Shown here piece by piece: positions 59,101-62,863 of a DNA stretch of 64,000 nucleotides. This stretch comes from Castor canadensis (lineage: Eukaryota > Chordata > Mammalia > Rodentia > Castoridae): positions 89,721,583 to 89,785,582 of the forward strand of contig NC_133390.1 in assembly GCF_047511655.1 (NCBI RefSeq), read 5' to 3'. Under the pieces are notes generated by a model that was not told the DNA's origin, ran no database searches, and saw only the letters and a program-made list of their open reading frames with translations. Numbering within the stretch: the first letter of the stretch is position 1; each line of letters starts with the position of its first letter. The position numbers and the translations under genes were made by a program.

Positions 59101-60534
59101 TCAGTCTATAGGCATTAGTTAATGATGATTGACTTCTGATGGGAGCACAGAGGTCAAACACTTGAGACAGAATTGAACAAGCTTGCTTTCTAAGTCAAGA
59201 CAGGGTACTCCAAAGGGAGAGTCAATGGTGGGAAGGGAAGCATAGATTGCCCTCGGATATCTGCAGTGACAGGAGTATCGAATACAGCCGTGTAACCTGT
59301 GTACCACACATTTCCAAGTGCACTATTCAAAAAAGATCAGGCTATGAGTAGCAGTCTCTGAAGATGTTCAACACAGCATCCCAGGAAAGGACCAGCAGCC
59401 CACTGCACAGGAACATAAAGTGTCAGGTCTGGCTCTTGGGAGATCAAGCCCATCTTTCAGTCATTCTATCAATTAATAGTGACTAGCCATCTAAGTTTCT
59501 CTACATGAGTGTGCTTAAAACCACGTAGCCACTCACCAACAATGAGGACTCCCCAGCCCTCCCCTGAATTCTTAATCCTCAGCTCTAGGGAGAGCTGGGG
59601 GCCCTATGTGTTGTTAACAACCTGCCCTCACAAACAAAGCTGAAGCTTAAGAGAAGAAAGACACTGTAAGGACCAAGACTGTACCAATATGGAAATGCTT
59701 ATTTTTATAAGGTTTAGTCCTCCTACCTCAGCTTTATTTTAAGAACATATTCTTGAGATCATGAATAATGGCACACACATACATCACCCATGTGGGGTGA
59801 TTGTCACTGGACACCCAGACCCTGGCTAATCCTTGTCACAATTTTTAAGAATATACAGACATGGCTTACTCTGAAATGAAATAGCTATTCCAACAGCTTG
59901 CTAAATTTACAGCTGCCATCTGCCAATGCACAGGAAACCCACCTTCTTACTGGCAATGTCCTTCCTAACTACACGTCAACATGGCACATGCAAGGACACA
60001 TACCTTGTGCTCCTCCTTCATCACCTGCTCAATGAGCTCAGATTTCACCGGAGGCTTTGAATACTGGCCTGAAAGAAGGCCATGTCCTAACTTAGTCCTG
60101 GCCAGGTGGGAGACAAAAACAAAGGGGTCATTGTTATCTTCCCGTAGAGACATTAAAATTGTCTACTAGTTCCAGTAAGTACAGCTGTTTTGATGTGGAG
60201 TTTTTGTCTTGATTACCCACAAGTAACCTTTTATTTTATTTTGCTTGATTCTGATTACATTTTCAATTTTTCCTTAGTACTTTATAAATAACTTTGAGAA
60301 TTTCTTTCTTCTTGTATAGGTAGCATAAGCTCATTTTTACAGCACTTAAAAAATACAGAAAATAAGAAAAAAAAAAAAGAATTGTCTTTAATTCTGCAAC
60401 CCAGAAACAGCCACTACCCAAAAGATACTTTTTTTTCTAAAACAAATTAATGTGGTACTTACATCTGTGTGTTGAAATCTTGTGTTGGATCTAAAGGCGA
60501 GTAGTCAAATATTCTTGGAAGGTTTCCTACATAC
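19508..60534 (-). CDS. USP13: USP13 (ubiquitin-specific peptidase 13), C-terminal 500 residues over 13 exons
   Basis: Thirteen minus-strand exons join without frame conflict to 1504 coding bases: one base completing a split Ala codon, 500 codons and TAA. The product matches USP13 (isopeptidase T-3, 863 aa) residues 364-863 as I recall the human protein, with a few substitutions. Visible domains: the second half of the USP catalytic domain (QQDAQEFF box around 446-453), UBA1 (about 652-693, MGF at 664-666), UBA2 (about 727-767, MGF at 739-741), the catalytic His box ending GHYVCH (H823) and the Asp box WVIYNDHKV (D839). From the family, this deubiquitinase acts on ubiquitinated proteins in cytosol and at the ER and is far less active on free chains than its paralog USP5. 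The N-terminal zinc-finger region and catalytic Cys345 are encoded beyond the right edge. USP5 is excluded by sequence ([20 protein letters not shown]). Confidence 0.96.
19822..19915 (+). mobile_element. ID-type tRNA-derived SINE
   Basis: 'ggggctgggagtgtggctcatgtggtagggtgc' followed by 'gagttcaaaccccagcactgcc' shows a tRNA-like A box and B box, then an A-rich tail. Stand-alone copy of the unit that ends the composite SINEs. Confidence 0.85.
20936..21195 (+). mobile_element. composite SINE: two 7SL/B1-like units plus ID-like tail
   Basis: Unit 1 begins 'ggctgggtatggtggctcttgcctg' and contains 'agttcaaggccagcccaggc'. Unit 2 begins 'aggcatagtgggtgcctgtaattccagct'. Unit 3 is 'agggctgaaagcatggctcaagtagcagagtac', the ID-like tRNA-derived part. 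The same three-unit order recurs elsewhere in the window. Confidence 0.75.
21385..21565 (+). mobile_element. MIR-like SINE fragment
   Basis: 'tttctgagactcagtggc' and, near the end, 'gaggctggcacatagtaagggctcaataaat' follow the MIR order. It lies right next to the catalytic-His exon of USP13 (21,595). Confidence 0.6.
21595..21679 (-). CDS. USP13: USP13 coding exon (residues 806-832, catalytic His box)
   Basis: 85 bases between acceptor CTTTCATAG and donor AG|GTGAGT. Encodes [20 protein letters not shown] then CHIKKEG. GHYVCH carries the catalytic His (H823). The two bases TG at its start combine with the A from the previous exon to make ATG, so residue 805 reads Met, whereas I recall Thr in human. 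The exon lies 10.7 kb from the preceding one. Confidence 0.96.
21801..21841 (+). repeat. AC dinucleotide microsatellite
   Basis: About 20 CA units with one early T interruption. Confidence 0.98.
21925..22165 (+). mobile_element. MIR SINE
   Basis: 'gttagtcttggctctatcacctcctaacagc', 'gtgacaagttgttttatctctctgagcctg' and 'catttgcagggttgtg'-type motifs occur in MIR order. Confidence 0.65.
22590..22900 (+). mobile_element. L2 LINE fragment
   Basis: A C/T-rich stretch with 'ctgtccagctgcctcattggtg' and 'tctttggcttagaaatcagaca' resembles the L2 3' region. Several 60-90 codon ORFs overlap it and are repeat-derived. Confidence 0.45.
22911..23046 (+). mobile_element. B1-like (7SL-derived) SINE
   Basis: 'gttgggcgtggtggtggatgcttataatcctagtacttgggaagctgagacaggaggatcatgagttaaaggccagtctgggctacatagcatgac' is a canonical B1 body, followed by an A/C-rich tail. 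This is a strong rodent marker. Confidence 0.92.
23430..24270 (+). mobile_element. L2 LINE 3' region
   Basis: Diagnostic L2 3' motifs occur in order: 'aaaaaccctccagtggcttcc', 'cttcactccagccactctggcctcc', 'aaacacaccgagcatgctctgctc', then 'aggcactgaataagtgtttgttgaat'. ORFs here are by-products. Confidence 0.88.
24470..24545 (+). mobile_element. short L1 3'-end fragment
   Basis: 'gtggggtgggaggtggcacaaacaatgtatacacatgtaagtaaa' resembles the 3' end of the young L1 at 42,006-43,816 (G-rich tract, then ...atgcacatatgaataa). Confidence 0.5.
28729..29010 (+). mobile_element. possible solo LTR with TATA box
   Basis: A TATATAA box (near 28,841) is preceded by moderately GC-rich upstream sequence containing a repeated 'atgattggtgc'/'tgccatgcttggtgc' pair, and followed about 100-170 bases later by 'ctctcaaatggtctgtcttgcatac'. 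The layout resembles an LTR promoter. No flanking duplication or internal retroviral genes were found. Weakly supported. Confidence 0.25.
29219..29340 (+). mobile_element. L1 3'UTR fragment (other subfamily)
   Basis: 'gggctggggggaataagaaaaagtaatagagggggtgaa' followed by 'tatattatatgcacttatggaaagatcacaataaaacccctttgt' looks like the G-rich, then A-rich terminal region of a rodent L1 3' end. Family assignment is from memory. Confidence 0.45.
30849..30922 (+). mobile_element. very short L1 3' insertion with target-site duplication
   Basis: A G-rich start, 'aacattgtatgcacatatgaataaaag' and an A-rich tail match the 3' end of the young L1 at 42,006-43,816. It is flanked by ACTATTAATGA (30,838-30,848) and ACTATTAACGA (30,923-30,933), differing by one base. 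About 74 bp inserted. Confidence 0.75.
31160..31350 (+). mobile_element. MIR SINE
   Basis: 'ggctctggaggcagaccacctcggttggaa', 'cactgcaaaataggaacaataatgatg' and 'ctcataggactattgggagaatcaaat' are in MIR order. Confidence 0.75.
31440..31700 (-). mobile_element. L2 LINE fragment (minus orientation)
   Basis: The stretch resembles the reverse complement of the L2 3' region, e.g. 'ggtaggctggatctgactgcagg'. It is diverged. Confidence 0.45.
31715..31925 (+). mobile_element. MIR SINE
   Basis: 'aactgtgtgaccttgggcaaggtacataatctctccatgcctc' and 'agtgcctggcacatagtgacata' are classic MIR core and tail motifs. Confidence 0.9.
32136..32182 (+). repeat. AC dinucleotide microsatellite
   Basis: About 23 AC units with one AA interruption at 32,159-32,161; it lies about 190 bases from the UBA2-end exon of USP13. 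Confidence 0.98.
32374..32527 (-). CDS. USP13: USP13 coding exon (residues 754-804, end of UBA2)
   Basis: 154 bases between acceptor TTTTGTTAG and donor A|GTAAGT. Encodes [20 protein letters not shown], closing UBA2, then an acidic and Asn-rich linker to VKDGSG. It ends with the first base (A) of codon 805. Confidence 0.96.
32528..34061 (-). other. USP13: USP13 intron between residues 753 and 754
   Basis: 1.5 kb, splitting UBA2. Mostly unrecognised sequence, with an ID-like SINE near 33,870-33,960 ending in a short CA run. Nothing else gene-like. Confidence 0.8.
33870..33962 (+). mobile_element. ID-like SINE ending in CA repeat
   Basis: 'gcagagctcttgcctagcaagcataaagccctgggttcaatccccc' carries the tRNA-like 3' half, followed by a (CA)n tail of about 8 units. 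The 5' half is diverged. Confidence 0.65.
34062..34228 (-). CDS. USP13: USP13 coding exon (residues 698-753, linker and start of UBA2)
   Basis: 167 bases between acceptor TTTTCCCAG and donor ACG|GTGAGC. It begins in the split Asp698 codon, encodes the Gly/Ala/Ser-rich linker ([20 protein letters not shown]) and the first helices of UBA2 ([20 protein letters not shown]). Relative to my memory of human there are Ser/Ala, Thr/Ser and Val/Ile differences in linker and UBA2, all conservative. Confidence 0.96.
34400..35820 (+). mobile_element. old L1 LINE 3' part (interrupted)
   Basis: The stretch decodes in scattered frames to the end of L1 ORF2 with many stops. Diagnostic motifs: 'atcattagcgaaatgcaaatcaaaacc', 'gtggagcaactggaaccctc', 'cccaaatgtccatcaac', 'ggaatattactcagccataaaaatgaatgg'. 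The 3'UTR resumes after the SINE (35,426-35,820: 'ggtaatagttgcataactgtgaat'). Not coding. Confidence 0.88.
35341..35425 (-). mobile_element. ID-like SINE inserted in the old L1
   Basis: 'ttttgtgtgtggtactgaggtttgaactcaggg' and 'cttgagccatacctccagccc' are the reverse complement of an ID-like SINE. The insertion dates after the L1. Confidence 0.8.
35972..36115 (-). CDS. USP13: USP13 coding exon (residues 651-697, UBA1)
   Basis: 144 bases between acceptor TGCTCCGCAG and donor G|GTAGGT. It encodes the first UBA domain, [20 protein letters not shown] and on to [13 protein letters not shown]. The MGFP loop (664-667) is the ubiquitin-contact motif. From the family, the tandem UBAs favour Lys63-linked chains. 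Confidence 0.97.
36116..36620 (-). other. USP13: USP13 intron between microexon and UBA1 exon
   Basis: 505 bases. Contains a MIR-like stretch at about 36,280-36,420 ('atgaagaaactgaggctcataaaaggtaagcaaa'). Otherwise unrecognised. Confidence 0.8.
36280..36420 (-). mobile_element. MIR SINE fragment
   Basis: Reverse-complement MIR core: 'catgaagaaactgaggctcataaaaggtaagcaaattattccaggtccc' followed by 'ccaagactccaacccagg'. Confidence 0.7.
36621..36647 (-). CDS. USP13: USP13 27-nt microexon (residues 642-649)
   Basis: A 27-base exon between acceptor AATTTCCAG and donor GTATGT. With split codons at each end it encodes RLMNQLID within ...[20 protein letters not shown].... Length is a multiple of three and both flanking introns are phase 1, so inclusion or skipping keeps the frame. 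It sits in the linker just before UBA1. The residues agree with the human sequence as I recall it. Confidence 0.92.
36648..37932 (-). other. USP13: USP13 intron before the microexon
   Basis: 1.3 kb with no recognised repeat or gene. An ORF of 104 codons on the minus strand (37,427-37,741) has no family resemblance and is not credited. Confidence 0.7.
37933..38055 (-). CDS. USP13: USP13 coding exon (residues 601-640, pre-UBA linker)
   Basis: 123 bases encoding [20 protein letters not shown] then [20 protein letters not shown]. The donor is AAAAG|GTACCA, weaker than the other junctions (no A/G-AGT consensus at +3 to +6). It is followed 1.3 kb later by a 27-nt microexon, so alternative splicing is conceivable. 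Confidence 0.93.
38721..38895 (+). repeat. tandem duplication, 89-bp period, 86 bp identical
   Basis: 38,721-38,806 recurs without any mismatch at 38,810-38,895, separated by three bases (GAC). Absence of divergence implies a very recent duplication or an assembly or haplotype artefact. Confidence 0.98.
39240..39268 (+). repeat. short perfect inverted repeat
   Basis: TTTCAGGTTCAT (39,240-39,251) and ATGAACCTGAAA (39,257-39,268) form a 12-bp stem with a 5-base loop. Confidence 0.9.
40015..40180 (+). mobile_element. MER5-like hAT-Charlie DNA repeat
   Basis: 'agtgtggtctttgggctagcagcaccagtagcacctgagaacttcttaggaacacagaatctcaggcccaccccagaccc' is a recognisable MER5A-type sequence. It runs to about 'ctatttgagaagg'. 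Confidence 0.75.
40372..40460 (-). CDS. USP13: USP13 coding exon (residues 571-599)
   Basis: 89 bases between acceptor GTTTCCCAG and donor G|GTAGGT. Encodes [18 protein letters not shown] then [11 protein letters not shown]. The YLVVQIKKF strand is a conserved core segment of USP domains. Both end codons are split (Lys570, Asp600). Confidence 0.95.
41260..41470 (+). mobile_element. composite SINE (7SL-like unit plus ID-like unit)
   Basis: 'aagtggctcacacctgtaatcctagctgcctgggagac' (7SL-like) is fused to 'gggctggaggtatgtctcaagtggtag' and 'gctttgcaagcacaaggctctgagttcaaacccc' (ID-like). Here only one 7SL-like unit precedes the tRNA-like part. Confidence 0.85.
41522..41593 (+). repeat. AT-rich palindromic tandem repeat
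   Basis: A 30-base sequence at 41,522-41,551 recurs exactly at 41,564-41,593 (42-base period). Each copy and the spacer are built from TAGAATATT / AATATTCTA, so the whole block is strongly self-complementary and could form hairpins. Confidence 0.93.
41720..41900 (+). mobile_element. MIR SINE
   Basis: 'caaatctgggcaaatcattgacccttattgaggctgtttttacatctgcaaaatggg' follows the MIR core order. Confidence 0.8.
42006..43816 (-). mobile_element. young 5'-truncated L1 LINE with target-site duplication
   Basis: 1.8 kb of L1 on the minus strand. At its 3' end (left on + strand) lies an A-rich tail and a G-rich polypurine stretch (+ strand C/T-rich, about 42,065-42,125). Flanks GCTAACCTGCATTTAT (41,990-42,005) and GCTGACCTGCATTTAT (43,817-43,832) differ by one base and are the target-site duplication. 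The element keeps an uninterrupted ORF2 end, so it is young. It is antisense to no known promoter and lies in the USP13 sense orientation. Confidence 0.95.
42502..43816 (-). pseudogene. L1 ORF2 C-terminal fragment (about 438 codons)
   Basis: The C-terminal third of the L1 endonuclease/reverse transcriptase protein, in one frame to a stop at 42,502. Recognisable segments: [74 protein letters not shown], and the terminal [14 protein letters not shown]. The Cys-rich [17 protein letters not shown] motif is intact. The open frame continues 36 codons upstream into flanking DNA (to 43,923), which is not L1. The endonuclease and the RT catalytic core are absent because of 5' truncation, so it cannot be autonomous. 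L1 ORF2 is expected to nick target DNA and reverse transcribe its RNA. Confidence 0.95.
44922..45240 (+). mobile_element. composite SINE: 7SL-like, 7SL-like, ID-like
   Basis: Best-preserved three-unit copy. Unit 1: 'gcctggcgtggtggctcacatctgtaatcctagctactcagg'. Unit 2: 'acagtcatgtacctgtcatcccagttacacagg' to 'gagaccctatcacaaaaataac'. Unit 3: 'agggctggggtgtaattcaagtggtagag' to 'gagttcaaacctcagaactacc', then an A-rich end. Confidence 0.88.
45286..45400 (-). mobile_element. B1-like SINE (antisense)
   Basis: 'cacgtagcccagactggcctgaaactttcaattctcctgcctcagtctctccagcactgggattacaggc' is the reverse complement of a B1 body. Confidence 0.9.
45655..45840 (+). mobile_element. MIR SINE
   Basis: 'aagtctgccactcactggccaattacttc', 'ctaatctgtaaaataggacattaatgg' and 'actgagaggattaaatgtg' occur in MIR order. 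Confidence 0.88.
47015..47100 (-). mobile_element. ID-like SINE
   Basis: 'gtgctagggattgaacccagggtctcgtg' and 'aagcaagtgctataccattaagctacaccaccagccc' are the reverse complement of a tRNA-like SINE. Confidence 0.85.
47984..48158 (-). CDS. USP13: USP13 coding exon (residues 513-569)
   Basis: 175 bases. The acceptor CTTTCACCAG is followed by ATGAGCTG; the donor is AA|GTGAGT. Encodes [19 protein letters not shown] (first codon split) through [17 protein letters not shown] (last codon split). The ORF continues in frame past the acceptor, but the splice signal and the human sequence fix the border. Confidence 0.96.
48530..48640 (-). mobile_element. MIR SINE fragment
   Basis: 'gaaagaagaaactgaggtccggggtcaaaactagtc' resembles the MIR core in reverse complement. 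Diverged. Confidence 0.45.
50478..50785 (-). mobile_element. composite SINE: 7SL-like, 7SL-like, ID-like (minus)
   Basis: On the + strand the order is reversed: ID-like part first ('gttactgggggttgaactctggg'), a middle part with 'gtcctgcccagcttgcacagcaatcctcc', then the 7SL-like part ('aggatcctcccaatctctgcctcccaagtagctaagattacaggcttgagcc'). Same three-part arrangement as 44,922-45,240. Confidence 0.8.
51142..51295 (-). CDS. USP13: USP13 coding exon (residues 461-511)
   Basis: 154 bases encoding [20 protein letters not shown] and continuing through the [20 protein letters not shown] segment to ATNK. It starts in phase 0 and ends after the first base of the Asp512 codon (AAAG|GTAATA). Catalytic-domain fingers region. 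Confidence 0.96.
51296..52401 (-). other. USP13: USP13 intron at residues 460/461
   Basis: 1.1 kb. Contains one short ID-like SINE (51,535-51,600); otherwise unrecognised. Confidence 0.8.
51535..51605 (+). mobile_element. short ID-like SINE with internal deletion
   Basis: 'ggggctgggggcatggctcaagagcacttgcctagcaagcgcagttcaaaccccagcacc' carries both tRNA-like boxes but lacks the usual bases between 'caag' and 'agcac' and between 'gcgc' and 'agttc'. Confidence 0.85.
52402..52527 (-). CDS. USP13: USP13 coding exon (residues 419-460, QQDAQEFF box)
   Basis: 126 bases, exactly 42 codons in phase 0 at both ends. Encodes [17 protein letters not shown] onward, including the family motif [13 protein letters not shown] that contacts ubiquitin and structures the active site. 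The donor is GAG|GTAAGT and the acceptor ends CCTTAG. Confidence 0.96.
53270..53355 (-). mobile_element. MIR SINE fragment
   Basis: 'cacaataagccttggaggtgggtactatgcctttcccacttagggaaactgag' is the reverse complement type of a MIR core and flank. Confidence 0.6.
56184..56495 (+). mobile_element. composite SINE: 7SL-like, 7SL-like, ID-like
   Basis: Unit 1 'cacgcacctgttatcccagctatgagagagg', unit 2 'gcatgtgcctaccatcctagcaacag', unit 3 'ggggtggagacatggctcaagcagtagagg' to 'gccctgagctcaaatatcagtaccacc', followed by a poly-A run. Confidence 0.85.
56630..56692 (-). mobile_element. B1-like SINE fragment (antisense)
   Basis: 'ttttgagacgaggtctgttgcccaggctaaccttgcaattctgcctcag' resembles the reverse complement of the 3' half of a B1/7SL unit. 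Confidence 0.7.
56912..57150 (+). mobile_element. composite SINE (7SL-like plus ID-like)
   Basis: 'agatgtggtggtacatgcctgcaataccagctattcagg' precedes 'gttggaggcatagatcaagtggtaag' and 'agccttgggttcaattcccaagtacc'. One 7SL-like unit and one ID-like unit, diverged. Confidence 0.8.
60004..60097 (-). CDS. USP13: USP13 coding exon (residues 388-418)
   Basis: 94 bases. The acceptor ends TGGCCAG; the first G completes the Met codon split from the preceding exon. Encodes [16 protein letters not shown] through VMKEEHK, and the donor is AAG|GTATGT. Part of the USP catalytic domain. Confidence 0.95.
60098..60462 (-). other. USP13: USP13 intron within codon 387
   Basis: 365 bases, AT-rich, with a poly-A run near 60,369-60,379. 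No repeat or gene recognised. Confidence 0.8.
60463..60534 (-). CDS. USP13: USP13 coding exon (residues about 364-386)
   Basis: 72 bases. The acceptor CTCATCCTAG precedes G|TAT and the donor is AT|GTAAGT. Encodes [20 protein letters not shown] followed by NTQ, directly downstream of the catalytic Cys region of the USP fold. It is the 5'-most USP13 exon in the window. Codons are split at both ends (Ala363 and Met387). Confidence 0.95.
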
Positions 60535-61629
60535 CTAGGAGATGAGAAGCAACAGTCAAAACATAGGAACTGATAGAACAGAACTGAACAAGCTGTCACT
60601 CTTCCAAATACCTTCTTGTTAAAATCAAACCATCCATCTGAGGAAACATTTTCCCTGGATCCTCCCTTGACAGCCATACTTGTAAGCCTTCCTGAAATGT
60701 TCATGCTTATATGGGTGGGTCTCAACCTTGATTTAGAGTTTCTTTAAAATGTACCAAACCCCAGATGTTCTAGTTTCCTTACTTGAGATTGAGGCTTGGG
60801 ACTTACAATTCTTTTATAAGTTCCCCCTTGTGATAATAGCATGTCGCCAGAGTCAAGAACCACTGGCTTACGCCATCACAATGACCTCAAAAGTAAATGA
60901 TAAGATGGCAACTTCCTCCCTTCATCCACACTTCAGTCAGGCTCTTCTGAGTCCTCTGCCTGACCAGGCCCAAACTTGGACTTCCATATCTGCTCTGGTC
61001 AAATCTATTTTGACTGATAAAACTGCACAGTTTAGTGATAATCCCACCCTTGGGGCAATAATCCTACAAAGACAGTTTAGCTAGAAACCCCACATCCTTG
61101 ATCTTTCCTTCTAGGAATGCTCCACCACCTGACACCCAACCCCACTCCTTGGTTGTAAATCCCTACTTGTTGGGATCACTGTTGAGTCCACTCTCTAACT
61201 TACTTCAAGACCTCATGGGACCTATCAGCATGGCTCCCATTAGATAAATCTACCTTACCATCTTAGTAAGTGTCTAGATAACTTTTTTCTTTAACATTAG
61301 GAATTGTCCCATTAATCTCAAGATAAGTAATAATGGTAACAGCAGTGACAGCTACCTGAGTCTTCATTACAACAGGAAGGGACTATTATTCCCATTATCT
61401 CTTGCGAGAGATAAAAATTAGGATGCAAATTCATTAGGTAGCTTCCAAAGTCACCCAGGGAAAGAGAGATGAAGTCCAGAATGTCCCCAGCAACCTAGCT
61501 CCAGAGCTGTGCTCCGAAACACTCTATGGCTATACCTGCCCACCACTCTCCCTTGAGCAGTCCACAATCCCACCTTCTGACTGGTTCATCCTGACAGAGC
61601 AGTGATAACCTTAACACTGATTTCTACTC

Positions 61630-62400
61630 TTAATGCACAATTATTTCTTTCATGTCCTCAGTTCATTTCCTACTTCACATCCTCTATTTTTATGTTGTTG
61701 TTTTTGTTTTGTTTTTTGAAACAAAAAACTATGTAGAACAGACTGGTCTCGAACTCAAGATTCTCCTCTCTCAGCTTTCCCACTGCAGGCATGTACAACC
61801 ATGTCAAGCATTCACACACTACTTTGTGCTGCTCTTTTTGCCATCAGGCTCTGACTCTCTAAGCCTCAGAACTCTAGGAAGAAGAATCCAGAAACAGTCT
61901 CCTTTCTCTGACCCTCAATGTATCTCTATTCTGCCCACTGCTCTGACCTCATCTACCATCATTCTCCCTATGCCCTCAATTGCTCTAGCCAGTTGTTCTT
62001 CCTGCTCCCTCAGGACAAGCCAAGTGTGCTGCTGTTTCAAGACCATGACATCTGCTATCTCTTTCCTGGGTCACTCTCTCCACAGACACTTTCTTGGTGG
62101 CTTCTCAGTTCTATTGAAAGTCACCTCCCCAGACTCAACCAAAATAAGAGTGGCCATCTCCCAACCCTATCGCCTGGCCCAGAGACTTTCTTCTTTACTT
62201 CTTAATTGTCATCATTCTTTGCAATTACACAATTTGTTCATTTTCTTGTTTATCATGTCTCTCTACAGAAGAGACGACATACTAGAATGCAATCTCCATG
62301 AAGGCAGAGATTTTATGTAAACCATTGCATGTCTGGCACTAGAACAACAGCTGATATGGAAAAGATATCAAATGCATATCTGCTGAATGAATACATTTAT
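61630..62400 (+). mobile_element. L2 LINE 3' region with inserted B1
   Basis: L2 motifs: 'caattgctctagccagttgttcttcctgctccctcaggac', 'ctagaatgcaatctccatgaaggcagagattttatg' and 'atctgctgaatgaatac'. A B1-like SINE in reverse orientation interrupts it at about 61,690-61,800. The 222-codon ORF across this stretch is repeat-derived. Confidence 0.85.
61690..61802 (-). mobile_element. B1-like SINE inside the L2
   Basis: 'aactatgtagaacagactggtctcgaactcaagattctcctctctcagctttcccactgcaggcatg' is the reverse complement of a B1 body, preceded by a T/G-rich tail. Confidence 0.85.
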
Positions 62401-62464
62401 ATCATGTAATCACATAACCAATTTCTGCAACTGACTACCAATAACCAAACAGAAAAGATATCAC

Positions 62465-62605
62465 TATGATTTGGATATATATTCTCCAAAGATCATGAGT
62501 TAAAGGCTTTGTCCCCAGCCCATGGTGCTACTGGGGGGAGGTAGAGCCTAGTGGGAGGAAATTAAGTCAGTGAGGTGTGCCTTCAAAGGGAAGAGGGACA
62601 CCACT

Positions 62606-62673
<68 letters not shown>

Positions 62674-62863
62674 ATACCACCCATAAGGTGAATGGATTTC
62701 CTCTGTCACGTACTCCCACCATGATGTACTGTGTTACCACAGGCACAAAGCAATGGGGCCAATTGGCCATAGAGTAAAACTTCCAAAATAAACTTGTTCT
62801 GTTTTTTGCTTAAGTTGATTGTCTCAGGTATTTTATCACAGTGACAAAAAGCTGACTAAGATA
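62465..62863 (+). mobile_element. ERVL-MaLR solo LTR (MT/ORR/MLT1-like)
   Basis: Starts 'tatgatttggatatatattctcc', continues 'gtagagcctagtgggaggaaatta', and ends 'gattgtctcaggtattttatcacagtgacaaaaagctgactaagata'. These are the hallmark left, middle and right parts of MaLR LTRs. An AATAAA (near 62,786) and a 60-bp CT run lie inside. No internal retroviral genes adjoin it. Confidence 0.85.
62610..62671 (+). repeat. CT dinucleotide microsatellite
   Basis: About 30 uninterrupted CT units, located within the MaLR LTR. Confidence 0.99.

Larger units (their letters stand above)
52528..60003 (-). other. USP13: USP13 7.5-kb intron at residues 418/419
   Basis: Contains a MIR-like piece (53,270-53,350), two composite SINEs (56,184-56,495; 56,912-57,150), a B1-like fragment (56,630-56,690) and a MIR-like piece near 57,360-57,470. 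53,400-56,180 and 57,480-60,000 have no feature that I recognise. A 117-codon minus-strand ORF at 58,173-58,526 has no recognisable family. Confidence 0.75.

Noticed and set aside
61652-62320. 222-codon ORF on the + strand
   Set aside because: It overlaps an L2 3' region and an inserted antisense B1; the translation has no protein family features.
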